64,000 nt of DNA from QHXW01 sp963752965 (GTDB lineage: Bacteria > Acidobacteriota > Terriglobia > Bryobacterales > Bryobacteraceae). Position 1 is the first letter of the stretch. Every line of letters begins with the position of its first letter. A program made the position numbers and the translations under genes. The notes beneath the pieces were generated by a model, which worked only from the letters and a program-made list of their open reading frames with translations, ran no database searches and was not told the origin of the DNA. Of the stretch, positions 23,854-33,333 are shown one piece after another. The DNA is taken from contig CAVWAJ010000016.1 of assembly GCA_963752965.1 (NCBI GenBank), positions 558,001-622,000 on the forward strand. Direction: 5' to 3'.

Positions 23854-25636
23854 GTTTTCTCTGCGCCTCCGCGTCTCTGCGGTGAGTCTTCTTCTCTTCT
23901 CGCTTCCTCTCTCCTCCCAGCTCCGCCACACCATGTTCCCCCCCGTTCGCGGCACGCATGAAATGGTGCGTGCCGCCAACAACCTCGAAGTCGAGGCCGG
24001 CTTCCGCATGCTCACCGAGGGCGGGAATGCCATCGACGCTGGTGTCGCAACGGTCCTCGCCGCGGCCGTCACCGAGCAATCCCGTTTTGGGATCGGCGGC
24101 GAAATGCCACTGCTCGTGAAACTCGCTGGCAAACCAGTCGTCGCCGTGAGCGGCATCGGAACCGCCCCCGCCAAAGCTACCGTCGAGTTCTACCAGAACC
24201 GAAAGCTGGAACCATGGGAGGAGGAAGCGCACATCCCGGCCATTCCCGCCATCGGCATTCTCGCTGCTCCTCTGCCCGGCGTCTTTGACGGATTGATCCT
24301 TGCGCTTTCCCGTTACGGCACAATGTCGTTCGCGCAGGTCGTGGCGCCTGCGATCGAATACGCCGGCGGCTTTCCTATCGCTGAGGAGTTCGCGGCGTTT
24401 ATTCGCGCAAACCAGCGCTTTTTGGAGTTGTGGCCCGCCTCGAAAGCTTTCTTCCTCCCCGGCGGCGTTGCGCCCGAACGCGGAACTATTTTCCGCGAGC
24501 CCACTCTCGCCAAAACGCTCCGTGTGCTGGTCGCCATCGAGAAGAAAACGCCGGGCAACCGCGCCGCCAAGCTCCGCGCCGTGCGCGACTATTTCTATAA
24601 GGGAACGCTGGCCCGCCAGATCGCGGCCTTTTCCGAGCACAACGGCGGCCTCATCACATACCGCGATCTCGCCGGCTTCCACGCCGAGACCGACACCCCG
24701 CGCAGCACCAGTTACCGCGGCTATGAAGTCGTCAAACCGGGATTCTGGACGCAGGGCCCCGTGATGCTCGAAGCCCTGAATCTTCTGGAAGGCTTCGATC
24801 TGCGTTCCATGGGGCAAAATTCGCCGGAGTATCTGCACACCGTGGTGGAAGCCGTGAAGCTGGCCTTCGCCGACCGCGACCGCTACTACGGTGACCCCAA
24901 ATTCTCGCACATCCCGGAAGAGATTCTGCTATCGAAGGATTACGCCGCCGATCGCCGCAAGCTGATTGATCCCGCGCACGCTTCGATGGAACATCGTCCC
25001 GGCACGTTCGGGGCGCCGCTGCAAATGGAAAAGGTTTCAGTGGCGTCGCTCATGCCCGCGCACGACACCACGTGCGTGAACGTCGTCGATCGGCACGGCA
25101 ACGTCTTCTCTGCCACGCCCAGCGGCGCCTGGCTGCCTTCGGTGATTGCGGGCGATACCGGCGTTCCGTTCAGCACGCGCATGCAGTCATTTGTGCTCAC
25201 GCCCGGCCATCCCAATCAGGTCGCGCCGGGCAAACGTCCGCGCGTCACGCTCAGTCCAACAATTGTTTTGAAGGATGGAAAGCCGTTCCTCGCGCTGTCA
25301 ACACCCGGCGGTGACAATCAGGACCAGGCCTTGCTGCAAGTGCTTCTGAATATCATCGAATTCGGGATGTCGCCCCAGGAGGCGGTCGAAGCGCCGCGCT
25401 TCCAGACTGAGCATTTCTATAGCTCGTTCGGCAATCACGAATTCACGCCCGGAAAGCTCAGTCTCGAAAACCGTATCCCAAAATCCACAACTGACAAGCT
25501 GATGGCGTTGGGCCATTCCGTGACTGTCGCTGGGGAGTGGAGCAACGCATCTGCCCCGACCGTGATCAAAATCTCCGATGGCGTGCTGGATGGCGGCGCC
25601 GACCCGCGCCGCGCGCGCTTCATTTTTGGCAGGTGA
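23843..25636 (+). CDS. ggt: Gamma-glutamyltransferase
   Basis: 597 residues. Ntn-hydrolase that cleaves glutathione and other gamma-glutamyl compounds in the periplasm. GNAIDAGVATVLAAAVTEQ and SRFGIGGEMPLLV are the donor-site blocks. The autocleavage nucleophile is the Thr of HDTTCVNVVDRHGN at about 410, which starts the small subunit. The signal peptide (FSLRLRVSAVSLLLFSLPLS) is encoded by the dispersed repeat at 23856-23896, an odd origin for a leader. The gene overlaps the DUF362 gene by 11 bases. The GGxxFxxT-type acceptor loop seems shortened, so hydrolase activity may dominate. Confidence 0.9.
   Translation: MRCEFSLRLRVSAVSLLLFSLPLSSQLRHTMFPPVRGTHEMVRAANNLEVEAGFRMLTEGGNAIDAGVATVLAAAVTEQSRFGIGGEMPLLVKLAGKPVVAVSGIGTAPAKATVEFYQNRKLEPWEEEAHIPAIPAIGILAAPLPGVFDGLILALSRYGTMSFAQVVAPAIEYAGGFPIAEEFAAFIRANQRFLELWPASKAFFLPGGVAPERGTIFREPTLAKTLRVLVAIEKKTPGNRAAKLRAVRDYFYKGTLARQIAAFSEHNGGLITYRDLAGFHAETDTPRSTSYRGYEVVKPGFWTQGPVMLEALNLLEGFDLRSMGQNSPEYLHTVVEAVKLAFADRDRYYGDPKFSHIPEEILLSKDYAADRRKLIDPAHASMEHRPGTFGAPLQMEKVSVASLMPAHDTTCVNVVDRHGNVFSATPSGAWLPSVIAGDTGVPFSTRMQSFVLTPGHPNQVAPGKRPRVTLSPTIVLKDGKPFLALSTPGGDNQDQALLQVLLNIIEFGMSPQEAVEAPRFQTEHFYSSFGNHEFTPGKLSLENRIPKSTTDKLMALGHSVTVAGEWSNASAPTVIKISDGVLDGGADPRRARFIFGR
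23856..23896 (+). repeat. Dispersed GC-rich repeat (HRRDAEAQR-type)
   Basis: CTCTGCGCCTCCGCGTCTCT followed by GCGGTGAGTCTTCTTCTC. On the opposite strand it reads HRRDAEAQRK, a peptide well known from spurious gene calls in many genomes. Here it encodes the signal peptide of the gamma-glutamyltransferase. Confidence 0.7.
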
Positions 25637-25637
25637 A

Positions 25638-26438
25638 TTAATGAATGACGGTGGCTTTGAACGATTCCGCCGCCGGGGTGAGTGTCGCACCAGAGAGGTT
25701 ACAGAGCCGCACAGCGATGGTGTTCGAGGACGTCACGATCATACTGCCGGTAAGCCCTGACTCCAGCGCTGTCGGCCATCCCGGCGCCACCACGTCACCC
25801 GGATTCGCCCCGGTGAGGGTGAACGTCAACTGGGCGCACGCGGCCTGAGAGATGGCTCCGAACGAGAGTGAGGCCGAAGCTGACAGAAATGCCGGCGTCG
25901 TGCCACCTCCGTTCGCATTCACTACGCATGAACCGGATTGCGAGGAGGCAAAAGTCACTGTCAAGGTGTTCGCGTTGGTCACAGCGACCGACTTGGGCAG
26001 GATCCACAGCGGGGGAGCGCTGTTGTCGAAACAAGCAAACACGACTCCGGTGGAGTTCAGATTGTGGGGGAGAGTTACGGAAGTGGCGCTGGTGAAGGCC
26101 TGCTGAAAGTTGGGCCCACCCCCGCAGGCGGCGCCGCCATCGACGACATTTCCGTTTGCGTCAAACCTGGCGCAATCCCCCGAAGTCGTGTTGCCGCTGA
26201 CGGTTTCCAGTTTCGCCCAGTTGTTGGTGGTTGGGCAGTAGTACATGCCTGCACCGTTCAAATAGAACATCTCCCCCGCGGTGCATGTGCCAGGCAATGA
26301 AGCGGCGCTTCTGGCAGGCTTGGTAAGGGTCGCTCCCGTGAAATCGACCGACTTACTTTGCGTGCGCAAGTCCACTTTCGTTTGGGCCAGCAGCCCGGTG
26401 ACGCCAATCGCCATGACCAGGACTCGGTGAGCCTTCAT
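25638..26438 (-). CDS. Exported beta-rich protein of unknown function
   Basis: 266 residues with a Sec signal (MKAHRVLVMAIGVTGLLAQ). The body is Thr/Ser/Gly-rich, low in charge, with six or so cysteines that could pair. VTLPHNLNSTGVVFACFDNS and NTLTVTFASSQSGSCVV resemble tail-fibre or adhesin-like repeats, and the C-terminal part resembles an Ig-like or beta-sandwich fold. I cannot name a family. It is probably surface-exposed or secreted. It ends one base from the convergent ggt gene. Confidence 0.7.
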   Translation of the reverse strand: MKAHRVLVMAIGVTGLLAQTKVDLRTQSKSVDFTGATLTKPARSAASLPGTCTAGEMFYLNGAGMYYCPTTNNWAKLETVSGNTTSGDCARFDANGNVVDGGAACGGGPNFQQAFTSATSVTLPHNLNSTGVVFACFDNSAPPLWILPKSVAVTNANTLTVTFASSQSGSCVVNANGGGTTPAFLSASASLSFGAISQAACAQLTFTLTGANPGDVVAPGWPTALESGLTGSMIVTSSNTIAVRLCNLSGATLTPAAESFKATVIH

Positions 26439-26446
26439 TTATCCCG

Positions 26447-26452
26447 ATTGTA
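26447..26452 (-). promoter_or_regulatory. Candidate -10 element, leaderless start
   Basis: TACAAT on the minus strand ends eight bases before the ATG at 26438. Only GGGA lies between. Confidence 0.4.
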
Positions 26453-26553
26453 CGAACCGCGCATGAACGGAACTTGGGCATCCTGCGTTTAAGTCGCTGA
26501 AGGAAAAGGAGTATAAAATCGGAAAGATGTTGTGACCGTTCGGGTGGAATGAA

Positions 26554-26997
26554 ATGGCGGACGATTCAGAAAACTTGCTATCCGAAAAGCTGGCGCGCAT
26601 GGAGCGTGAACTGGAGCATTTGAGCGGCGGCCTGGGATTGCTCGGCATCAAACCGTGCACGTGGTGCCGGAAGTTCTTCCGATTCTCGGACCCGGGTGCA
26701 CTGTTCGAATGCGACCAACTGGTTTGTTACGGTTGTCTTCACGACTGGTGGCTGCATCGATGCCCGGAACTTGGCGTGAAGGAGCGCCAGGCGATCGAGC
26801 ACAAGCTCATGCGCTGGCTGGTGGGCCATCACAACGCCGTGGTCATCCCGCAAACCAAGAGCCTGCCCGAACCTGAACCGCACGAGTTGCGGATTGTGGC
26901 GGCGTGCCAGGAATGCGATGCCACAGGAAGCCAGGACGGGGGCCGTTGCCATTTCTGCGGGGGCGCCGGGACGCTCTGGGTTGTGGTGCGAAATTAG
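26554..26997 (+). CDS. Small protein with two zinc-knuckle-like clusters
   Basis: 147 residues. It has an N-terminal helix with a leucine heptad (LLSEKLARMERELEHL), then a first cysteine set (CTWCRKFF, CDQLVCYGC). The C-terminus has CQECDATGSQDGGRCHFCGG, which looks like half of a DnaJ zinc-binding domain (CxxCxGxG). It is probably cytosolic and zinc-binding, perhaps an adaptor. I do not recognise the whole protein. It is the first gene of the long plus-strand run, 13 bases before the esterase gene. Confidence 0.7.
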   Translation: MADDSENLLSEKLARMERELEHLSGGLGLLGIKPCTWCRKFFRFSDPGALFECDQLVCYGCLHDWWLHRCPELGVKERQAIEHKLMRWLVGHHNAVVIPQTKSLPEPEPHELRIVAACQECDATGSQDGGRCHFCGGAGTLWVVVRN

Positions 26998-27010
26998 AAC
27001 GCGAGCTGAC

Positions 27011-27889
27011 ATGAGAAAAATATTGCCGGTAGTGATTGTGACACTGTGGGGAGCGGCGGCGTTTGCACAGAAGCCGGCGGCGGCGAAGGTGGAGTTACTG
27101 TGGCCTGGCGGCGCGCCGGGTGCGTTGGGCAATGAAGACACCGACCGGCCGAACCTGACGATCTATCTGCCCCAGACAAACGGCGTGCAAAGCGGAGTGG
27201 TGGTTTGTCCGGGCGGAGGGTACGGCATGCTGGCGGTGGACCATGAGGGCAAGCAGATTGCGGACTGGTTGAATGCGCGCGGGGTGGCGGCGTTCGTTCT
27301 GCGGTATCGCTTGGGACCCCGCTACCATCACCCGATCGAACTGGGGGATGCCCAGCGGGCGCTGCGATTTGTGCGATATCACGCCGCTGATTACGGCATC
27401 GCGGCGGACAAAATCGGCATTTGGGGATTTTCCGCGGGCGGACACCTGGCTTCGACCGCGGGCACGCACTTTGACGCGGGCCAGACGGGCGCGGCGGAGC
27501 CCATCGACCGGGTGAGCTCGCGGCCGGACTTCATGATTCTGTGCTATCCGGTGATTTCGTTCACGACGCCGTACGTGCATCGCGGGTCGATGAAGAACCT
27601 GCTGGGTGATAACCCCGACCCACAGCTCGCCGCGAGCCTCTCGAATGAGACGCAGGTGACGCCGCAGACGCCGCCTACTTTCTTGTTCCTCACGAATAGT
27701 GACTCCGGTGTCCCGGCAGAAAACAGTGTGCTGTTCTACCTGGCGCTACGCAAGGCGGGGGTGCCGGCGGAGATGCATATTTACGAACAAGGGCCGCACG
27801 GCGTGGGACTGGCGCTATTTGATCCGATACTCTCGGCATGGTCGAGGCAGCTCGAACCGTGGATGAGATTGCACGGGTGGGTCCGATGA
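27011..27889 (+). CDS. Alpha/beta-hydrolase, acetyl-xylan/feruloyl esterase-like (BD-FAE type)
   Basis: 292 residues from ATG 27011. The signal peptide is MRKILPVVIVTLWGAAAFAQ. The oxyanion-hole segment is VVVCPGGGYGML, the nucleophile is Ser141 in GFSAGG, the acid is probably the Asp of NSDSGVP and the base the His of GPHGVGL. The family removes acetyl or feruloyl groups from plant polysaccharides outside the cytoplasm. The gene overlaps the next esterase gene by four bases, so both may strip side groups from the same polymer. Confidence 0.85.
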   Translation: MRKILPVVIVTLWGAAAFAQKPAAAKVELLWPGGAPGALGNEDTDRPNLTIYLPQTNGVQSGVVVCPGGGYGMLAVDHEGKQIADWLNARGVAAFVLRYRLGPRYHHPIELGDAQRALRFVRYHAADYGIAADKIGIWGFSAGGHLASTAGTHFDAGQTGAAEPIDRVSSRPDFMILCYPVISFTTPYVHRGSMKNLLGDNPDPQLAASLSNETQVTPQTPPTFLFLTNSDSGVPAENSVLFYLALRKAGVPAEMHIYEQGPHGVGLALFDPILSAWSRQLEPWMRLHGWVR

Positions 27890-29613
27890 AAGAGCGCAGC
27901 GGGTTCGGTGCGATTCTGGCTCTGAGCCTGGCGCTCGCCGGTTCTTCGGCCGGGCAGGCGCCGAGGGCGCTGCGGTTCGAGATTGCGTTTCCAGCCTCGG
28001 TACGGGAAGCGCCCGTAGATGGCCGTGTGCTCCTGATCATCTCGACCAAGCGCGATCCGGAACCGCGGTTCCAGGTGGGTGAATCGCTGGGTACCGCACA
28101 GATCTTTGGGACGGACGCGGAGGGCCTGGCGCCGGGGCGGGCGGTGGTGATTGATGAATCCGCACCGGGGTATCCCCACGAAAGCCTGCGCGACGTGCCC
28201 GACGGCGAATACTATGTGCAGGCGGTGCTGAGCGTGTACGATACGTTTCACCGCTCCGATGGGCACACGGTGAAGTTTCACATGGACCAGGGGGAAGGGC
28301 AGCATTGGAACTTGTCGCCGGGCAACCTTTACAGCGAGCCGAAGAAGGTACGGATCGAGCGACCGAGTGGAAATATACTTAGTGTGGAACTTACCAAGGC
28401 TATCCCGCCGATCGTACCGCCGAAAGATACAAAGTATGTGAAGCATTTCCGGATCGAGAGTAAGTTGCTTTCTAAGTTCTGGGGGCGGCCGATGTATATC
28501 GGCGGCGTTGTGTTACTGCCGGAGGGGTTCGATGAACACCCGGATGCACGTTATCCGGTGATGTACTATCAAGGGCACTTTACGCGGAGCTTCGCGACTC
28601 CGGTGGAATTTCGCGATGCGCCGCCGACGCCGGAGTTGAAAGACTACGACCGGACTGTGGCGGAGTATAGTTACAAGTTCTATCAGGATTGGACGGCTGG
28701 GCGGTTACCGCGGATGCTGATCGTGAGCATCCAGCACGCGAATCCTTACTATGACGATTCGTACGCGGTGAACTCGGCGAATATAGGGCCTTATGGCGAC
28801 GCGATTGTTCAAGAGTTCATGCCGTATGTGGAGAAGAAGTACCGCGCGATCGGCGAGCCATGGGCGCGGGTGCTGTACGGCGGATCGACGGGGGGATGGG
28901 AGGCGCTAGCGCAACAGGTATTCTATCCCGATGTGTTCAACGGCGCTTGGTGCAATTGCCCCGACCCAGTGGATTTCCGGGCATATCAGACCGTGGACAT
29001 CTACAAAGACAGGAATATTTACTGGATGGACAGCCTGTGGAAGATGGTGCCGCGGCCATCTGCGCGAGAGACCGATGGGATGCTGGTTTCCACCTTTCAG
29101 GATGATGCGCGCATGGAGGCGACGTTGGGCAGCCATGGCCGATCGACCGAACAGCTCGACGCCTGGCAGGCGGTCTACAGTCCCGTTGGCTCGGACGGGT
29201 ATCCGAAGGCGATCTTCGATAAACGCACAGGGGCGATCGACCATGAAGTAGCGGCGTACTGGAAGGAGCACTACGATCTCCGGTATATCATGGAACGCGA
29301 CTGGAAAACGTTAGGACCGACGCTAATCGGTAAGTTACATATCAAAGTGGGGACGAGCGATACTTACTATCTGGATCGGGCGGTACACTTACTCGAAAGC
29401 TTTCTCGAAAGTACCAAGGAGCCCGGCAGCGGTTTTTATTATGGTGGTGATTTTGACTACGGGCCTGGCCAGCCGCATTGCTACGGAGGCGATCCTTCCG
29501 TGCCTGTGAAGATTTCGCGTCTGACGCTCAATCAGCGTTTCATGCCGCAGATGGAGGCGTGGATGTTGAAGACTGCGCCGAAGGGTGCGGATGTGAAGAG
29601 CTGGAGGTATTGA
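27886..29613 (+). CDS. Exported esterase-D-like alpha/beta-hydrolase
   Basis: 575 residues from ATG 27886, set by the ATGA overlap. A signal peptide is followed by a beta-sandwich-like N-domain of about 150 residues and then an esterase core. The nucleophile is Ser334 in GGSTGGWEA and the likely base is the His in GQPHCYGGD. The family includes carbohydrate esterases and antigen-85-like enzymes. The substrate is unknown, but the gene belongs to the hydrolase run and probably deacylates a glycan. Confidence 0.8.
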   Translation: MKERSGFGAILALSLALAGSSAGQAPRALRFEIAFPASVREAPVDGRVLLIISTKRDPEPRFQVGESLGTAQIFGTDAEGLAPGRAVVIDESAPGYPHESLRDVPDGEYYVQAVLSVYDTFHRSDGHTVKFHMDQGEGQHWNLSPGNLYSEPKKVRIERPSGNILSVELTKAIPPIVPPKDTKYVKHFRIESKLLSKFWGRPMYIGGVVLLPEGFDEHPDARYPVMYYQGHFTRSFATPVEFRDAPPTPELKDYDRTVAEYSYKFYQDWTAGRLPRMLIVSIQHANPYYDDSYAVNSANIGPYGDAIVQEFMPYVEKKYRAIGEPWARVLYGGSTGGWEALAQQVFYPDVFNGAWCNCPDPVDFRAYQTVDIYKDRNIYWMDSLWKMVPRPSARETDGMLVSTFQDDARMEATLGSHGRSTEQLDAWQAVYSPVGSDGYPKAIFDKRTGAIDHEVAAYWKEHYDLRYIMERDWKTLGPTLIGKLHIKVGTSDTYYLDRAVHLLESFLESTKEPGSGFYYGGDFDYGPGQPHCYGGDPSVPVKISRLTLNQRFMPQMEAWMLKTAPKGADVKSWRY

Positions 29614-29625
29614 GAGCAGCGCCTT

Positions 29626-29979
29626 ATGTACAGCGCGCTTGAGGCCGCTGTCTTAGCATTCCACTTACTCTGGATTGGCTGGATTCTGCTGGGTTGGCTG
29701 TTCACGCGCGACCGGCGGCTCCTGGCTGGGGTGCATATCGCTTCATTGGTGTGGGGCGTTGTGGTCGAACTGGGCCCCTGGCCATGTCCCCTCACGATTC
29801 TGGAGCAGTGGCTTGAAGTCCGATCCGGCACCCCGGCATACCAGCAGGGGTTTCTGGTTCATTACCTTGATAAGCTCATCTATCCCGACCTACCGGAAGC
29901 GCTGGTGGGGTGGGTAGGTGCGGGGGTTTGCGCGGTTATCTTGGGAGTATATGGCCGGCGGCTCCACGCTCGATCGTGA
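29626..29979 (+). CDS. DUF2784 membrane protein
   Basis: 117 residues with three or four hydrophobic helices and the family block ELGPWPCPLTILEQWLE. GFLVHYLDKLIYPDLP is also typical. It is a small inner-membrane protein of unknown role. It lies 12 bases after the esterase and 18 before the cupin gene. Confidence 0.8.
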   Translation: MYSALEAAVLAFHLLWIGWILLGWLFTRDRRLLAGVHIASLVWGVVVELGPWPCPLTILEQWLEVRSGTPAYQQGFLVHYLDKLIYPDLPEALVGWVGAGVCAVILGVYGRRLHARS

Positions 29980-29997
29980 TCGTGGCATCATGTACGG

Positions 29998-30642
29998 ATG
30001 CAAATCAGCGTCTGGATGACCTTGGTAGTTGCGGCGGCACCGCTCGTAGCGCAAGAGGTAAAGTTCGACACGCCGGAGGCGCGGGTGATTGAAGTGGTGA
30101 CTTCGCCAGGCCAAAGAAGCGCATTGCACGAGCACAAGACGAATCGCGTGCTGATTTACCTCGACGATGGGCACCAGACGCTGACCGATGCAGCGGGTCA
30201 TGTGGAGGATGTCCGCTGGAAGGCCGGTACCGTAAGCTGGGGCGCGGCGGGAGCGCAGCATATCAGCGAGAACGTGGGCGGGACCACTTACCGGATCATC
30301 GAGGTGGAGTTAAAGAGTGGGCCCGGCATGCTGCCGGCGAACGATCTGGATCCGGTGCGGGTTGCGCCGGATCATTATAAGGTTGAATTCGAGAACCCGC
30401 AGGTGCGCGTGTTGCGGGCACACTACGGACCGCGCGAGGCGGGACCTGAGCACGAGCACATTCTCAATCGCGTGATGGTTTACCTCACGGACGCGAACGT
30501 CAAAGTCACGACACCCGACGGGAATGTGCAGGTCGCGCAAGCCGCAGCGGGTGACGTGCGCATGGGCGGCACTGCCAAGCACCGGGAGGAGAACCTGAGT
30601 TTGCTGCCGTTCGAGGTTTTGGTAGTGGAACTTAAGCGATAG
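29998..30642 (+). CDS. Exported double-cupin protein
   Basis: 214 residues with a short signal (MQISVWMTLVVAAAPLVAQ) and two cupin repeats: VIEVVTSPGQRSALHEH and VRVLRAHYGPREAGPEHEH. Each keeps a pair of His that could hold a metal. The two halves clearly derive from a duplication. It may bind a small acidic or sugar ligand, or be an isomerase; the function is open. Confidence 0.75.
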   Translation: MQISVWMTLVVAAAPLVAQEVKFDTPEARVIEVVTSPGQRSALHEHKTNRVLIYLDDGHQTLTDAAGHVEDVRWKAGTVSWGAAGAQHISENVGGTTYRIIEVELKSGPGMLPANDLDPVRVAPDHYKVEFENPQVRVLRAHYGPREAGPEHEHILNRVMVYLTDANVKVTTPDGNVQVAQAAAGDVRMGGTAKHREENLSLLPFEVLVVELKR

Positions 30643-30660
30643 AATGCTACTGGCTGATTT

Positions 30661-33318
30661 ATGTCCATTAAGCGATTCGCCATTTTGCTCAGTATTTCCG
30701 CTATCGTCTCCGCCGCAGCGGAGCAACCCGGTGGGCGAATGCTGCTCCGCCAGGGTTGGGCCATCCGCTCATCGGCGGATGTGCACGAATCCGGTGCGGT
30801 GCTGTCCACGCCAGACGTCAACACGCGGAGCTGGTACCGCGCGACGCTTCCCTCTACCGTGCTGAGTGCCCTGGTAGCCGACCGGGTTTACGCCGATCCG
30901 TACTCCGGGATGAACCTGCGTTCTATCTCCGGCACGTCTTATCCGATCTCGACTAACTTCTCGGGTGAGCAGATGCCGCCGGACAGTCCGTTCCGTCATT
31001 CCTGGTGGTACCGCACGGATTTTGAGTTGCCCGCCGAGTATCGCGGCAAAACGCTTTGGCTGGGCTTCGACGGCATCAATTTCCGGGCCAACGTGTGGAT
31101 GAACGGGAAGCAGATCGCGGCAGCCGATAAGATGGCGGGCGCATGGCGACTGTTCGAATTCGACGTAACGGCCGCGGCGCAACCCGGCAGCAAGAATTCG
31201 CTCGCGATCGAAGTGTTCCCGCCAGATCCGCACGACCTGGCAATCACGTTCGTGGACTGGAATCCGATGCCGCCGGACAAGGACATGGGGATCTGGCGAG
31301 ACGTTTACATCAGCGCGACGGGGCCAGTTGCAGTTCGTTTTCCGAATGTCATCACGCATCTCAACGTGCTGTCTGTAGATTCGGCGCAGCTCACTGTGAC
31401 AGCGCAGTTGAAGAACGCGTCCGGCGTGAACGTGGATGGCGTGCTGAAGGGCAAAATCGAGGGCATCGAGTTTTCGCAGCCAGTGCAGCTTGGACCGCAC
31501 GAGACACGGGTGGTTCGTTTTACGCCGGACAAATTCGCGCAACTGAAGCTGGTGAAAGCCAAGCTCTGGTGGCCGGCTCAGGTGGGGAGCCAGGATCTTT
31601 ATCCGCTCGACCTGCAGTTCGAGACCGGCGGCCAGGTGTCCGATGTATCGCACATCCAGTTCGGGATTCGGGAAGTGGCCGCGCAGGTGGATGACAAAGG
31701 ACACCTGCTGTTTCGCATCAACGGAAAGAACATTCTGATTCGCGGCGCGGGATATACGTTCGACATGATGCTGCGTGCTTCGCCCGAGCGGCAGGAAAAC
31801 GAGCTGAAGTATGTCCGCGACATGAACCTGAACACGGTACGACTGGAGGGCAAGATTGAGGACGACCATTTCCTGGAACTGTGCGACCGCTACGGCATCC
31901 TGGTGATGGCGGGGTGGTGCTGCTGCGATCATTGGGAGCGGTGGGGCACCTGGGATGACGAAGACGAACGGATCGCCGCAGAATCGTTGCGCGACCAGAT
32001 CCGGCGGATTGAGCGGCACCCCTCGGTGTTCGACTGGATGAACGGCAGCGACAACCCGCCGCCGGCCAAGATCGAGAGCATGTACCTCAAGATTCTGGAA
32101 GAGACCGACTGGCCGAATCCGCATCAGTCCTCCGCAACGGACAAGCCGACGAGCGTTACGGGGAAGACCGGCGTGAAGATGCTGGGCCCATACGACTACG
32201 TCGCGCCGTGTTACTGGTATCTGGATACGAAGAACGGGGGCGCGCATGGCTTCAACACGGAGACTGGTCCGGGGCCTGCGCCACCGCCTCTAGAGAGCCT
32301 GCGGCGCATGCTGCCGGAGGATCATCTCTGGCCGATTGACTCGTGGTGGGATTATCACGCGGGCGGCGGTGTATTCCGCAATATCAAGGTGTTCACGGAA
32401 GCATTGGACGAGCGCTACGGGGCTCCGGTGTCCGTGCAGGATTTTTCCCGGAAAGCGCAGGTGATGGCTTATGAGAGCCACCGGGCCATGTTCGAGGCCT
32501 TCGGGCGAAACAAATACACGGCAACAGGCGTGATCCAGTGGATGTTGAACACCGCGTGGCCGGGAACGATCTGGCACTTGTACGACTGGTATCTGCGACC
32601 GGGCGGTTCCTACTTCGGGGCCAAGAAGGCGTGCGAGCCACTCCACGTCCAATACTCGAACGATGACAGGTCGATTATAGTGGTTAATTCATACTACAAG
32701 ACATTCGAAAACCTAAAGGTCGGGGTGAAAGTTTACAACATCAACACGGTGGAGAAGTTTTCCAAAGAAGCGACGCTCGATGTTGGGCCGGACAGCAGCA
32801 CGCGCGTGCTTACGCTTCCGGAGATCGACGGGCTGAGCTCCACTTACTTCGTGAGTCTTAGGCTCGATGAAGCATCGGGGAACACGGTGAGCCGCAATTT
32901 CTACTGGCTCTCGACCAAGCCGGAGACACTCGATTGGGACAAGACTGATTGGTATCACACGCCGACGAAGACTTTTGCCGACTTCAAAGCGCTGAACGGG
33001 CTGCCGCTCGCGGGCGTGAAGTTGACGGCGAAATCGGAAATGCGGGCATCGGAGAGCGTCACCACGGTGACGTTGCGCAATACGAGCCGGTCGATTGCTT
33101 TTGCCGTTCACCTGAAGGTCAAGAAGGGACCGGATGGTGATGAGGTTCTGCCAGTGCTCTGGCAGGATAACTATTTTCCGCTGCTGCCAGGGGAAAGCCG
33201 CGAGGTGACCGCGACGTACAATGCGCGAGACGGCAAGAACCCGGTTGTGGAAGTGGATGGGTGGAACGTGGAACCGACTCTGGCGGGGAATCAGGAAGTC
33301 GCACAGGCCGGTCGTTGA
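30661..33318 (+). CDS. GH2 exo-beta-D-glucosaminidase-like enzyme
   Basis: 885 residues with a signal peptide, sugar-binding jelly-roll, Ig-like sandwich, TIM barrel and C-terminal beta domains. The family marker is an Asp rather than Glu acid/base: Asp464 in NGSDNPPP, with the nucleophile Glu534 in FNTETGPG, 70 residues apart. This is the exo-chitosanase (CsxA-like) pattern and differs from beta-mannosidases, where the acid is a Glu in an NE motif. It would release glucosamine from chitosan oligomers outside the cytoplasm. A mannosidase-type activity cannot be excluded. TAGAAT ends 15 bases before the start. Confidence 0.8.
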   Translation: MSIKRFAILLSISAIVSAAAEQPGGRMLLRQGWAIRSSADVHESGAVLSTPDVNTRSWYRATLPSTVLSALVADRVYADPYSGMNLRSISGTSYPISTNFSGEQMPPDSPFRHSWWYRTDFELPAEYRGKTLWLGFDGINFRANVWMNGKQIAAADKMAGAWRLFEFDVTAAAQPGSKNSLAIEVFPPDPHDLAITFVDWNPMPPDKDMGIWRDVYISATGPVAVRFPNVITHLNVLSVDSAQLTVTAQLKNASGVNVDGVLKGKIEGIEFSQPVQLGPHETRVVRFTPDKFAQLKLVKAKLWWPAQVGSQDLYPLDLQFETGGQVSDVSHIQFGIREVAAQVDDKGHLLFRINGKNILIRGAGYTFDMMLRASPERQENELKYVRDMNLNTVRLEGKIEDDHFLELCDRYGILVMAGWCCCDHWERWGTWDDEDERIAAESLRDQIRRIERHPSVFDWMNGSDNPPPAKIESMYLKILEETDWPNPHQSSATDKPTSVTGKTGVKMLGPYDYVAPCYWYLDTKNGGAHGFNTETGPGPAPPPLESLRRMLPEDHLWPIDSWWDYHAGGGVFRNIKVFTEALDERYGAPVSVQDFSRKAQVMAYESHRAMFEAFGRNKYTATGVIQWMLNTAWPGTIWHLYDWYLRPGGSYFGAKKACEPLHVQYSNDDRSIIVVNSYYKTFENLKVGVKVYNINTVEKFSKEATLDVGPDSSTRVLTLPEIDGLSSTYFVSLRLDEASGNTVSRNFYWLSTKPETLDWDKTDWYHTPTKTFADFKALNGLPLAGVKLTAKSEMRASESVTTVTLRNTSRSIAFAVHLKVKKGPDGDEVLPVLWQDNYFPLLPGESREVTATYNARDGKNPVVEVDGWNVEPTLAGNQEVAQAGR

Positions 33319-33333
33319 GAGTGGGAGGCATTC

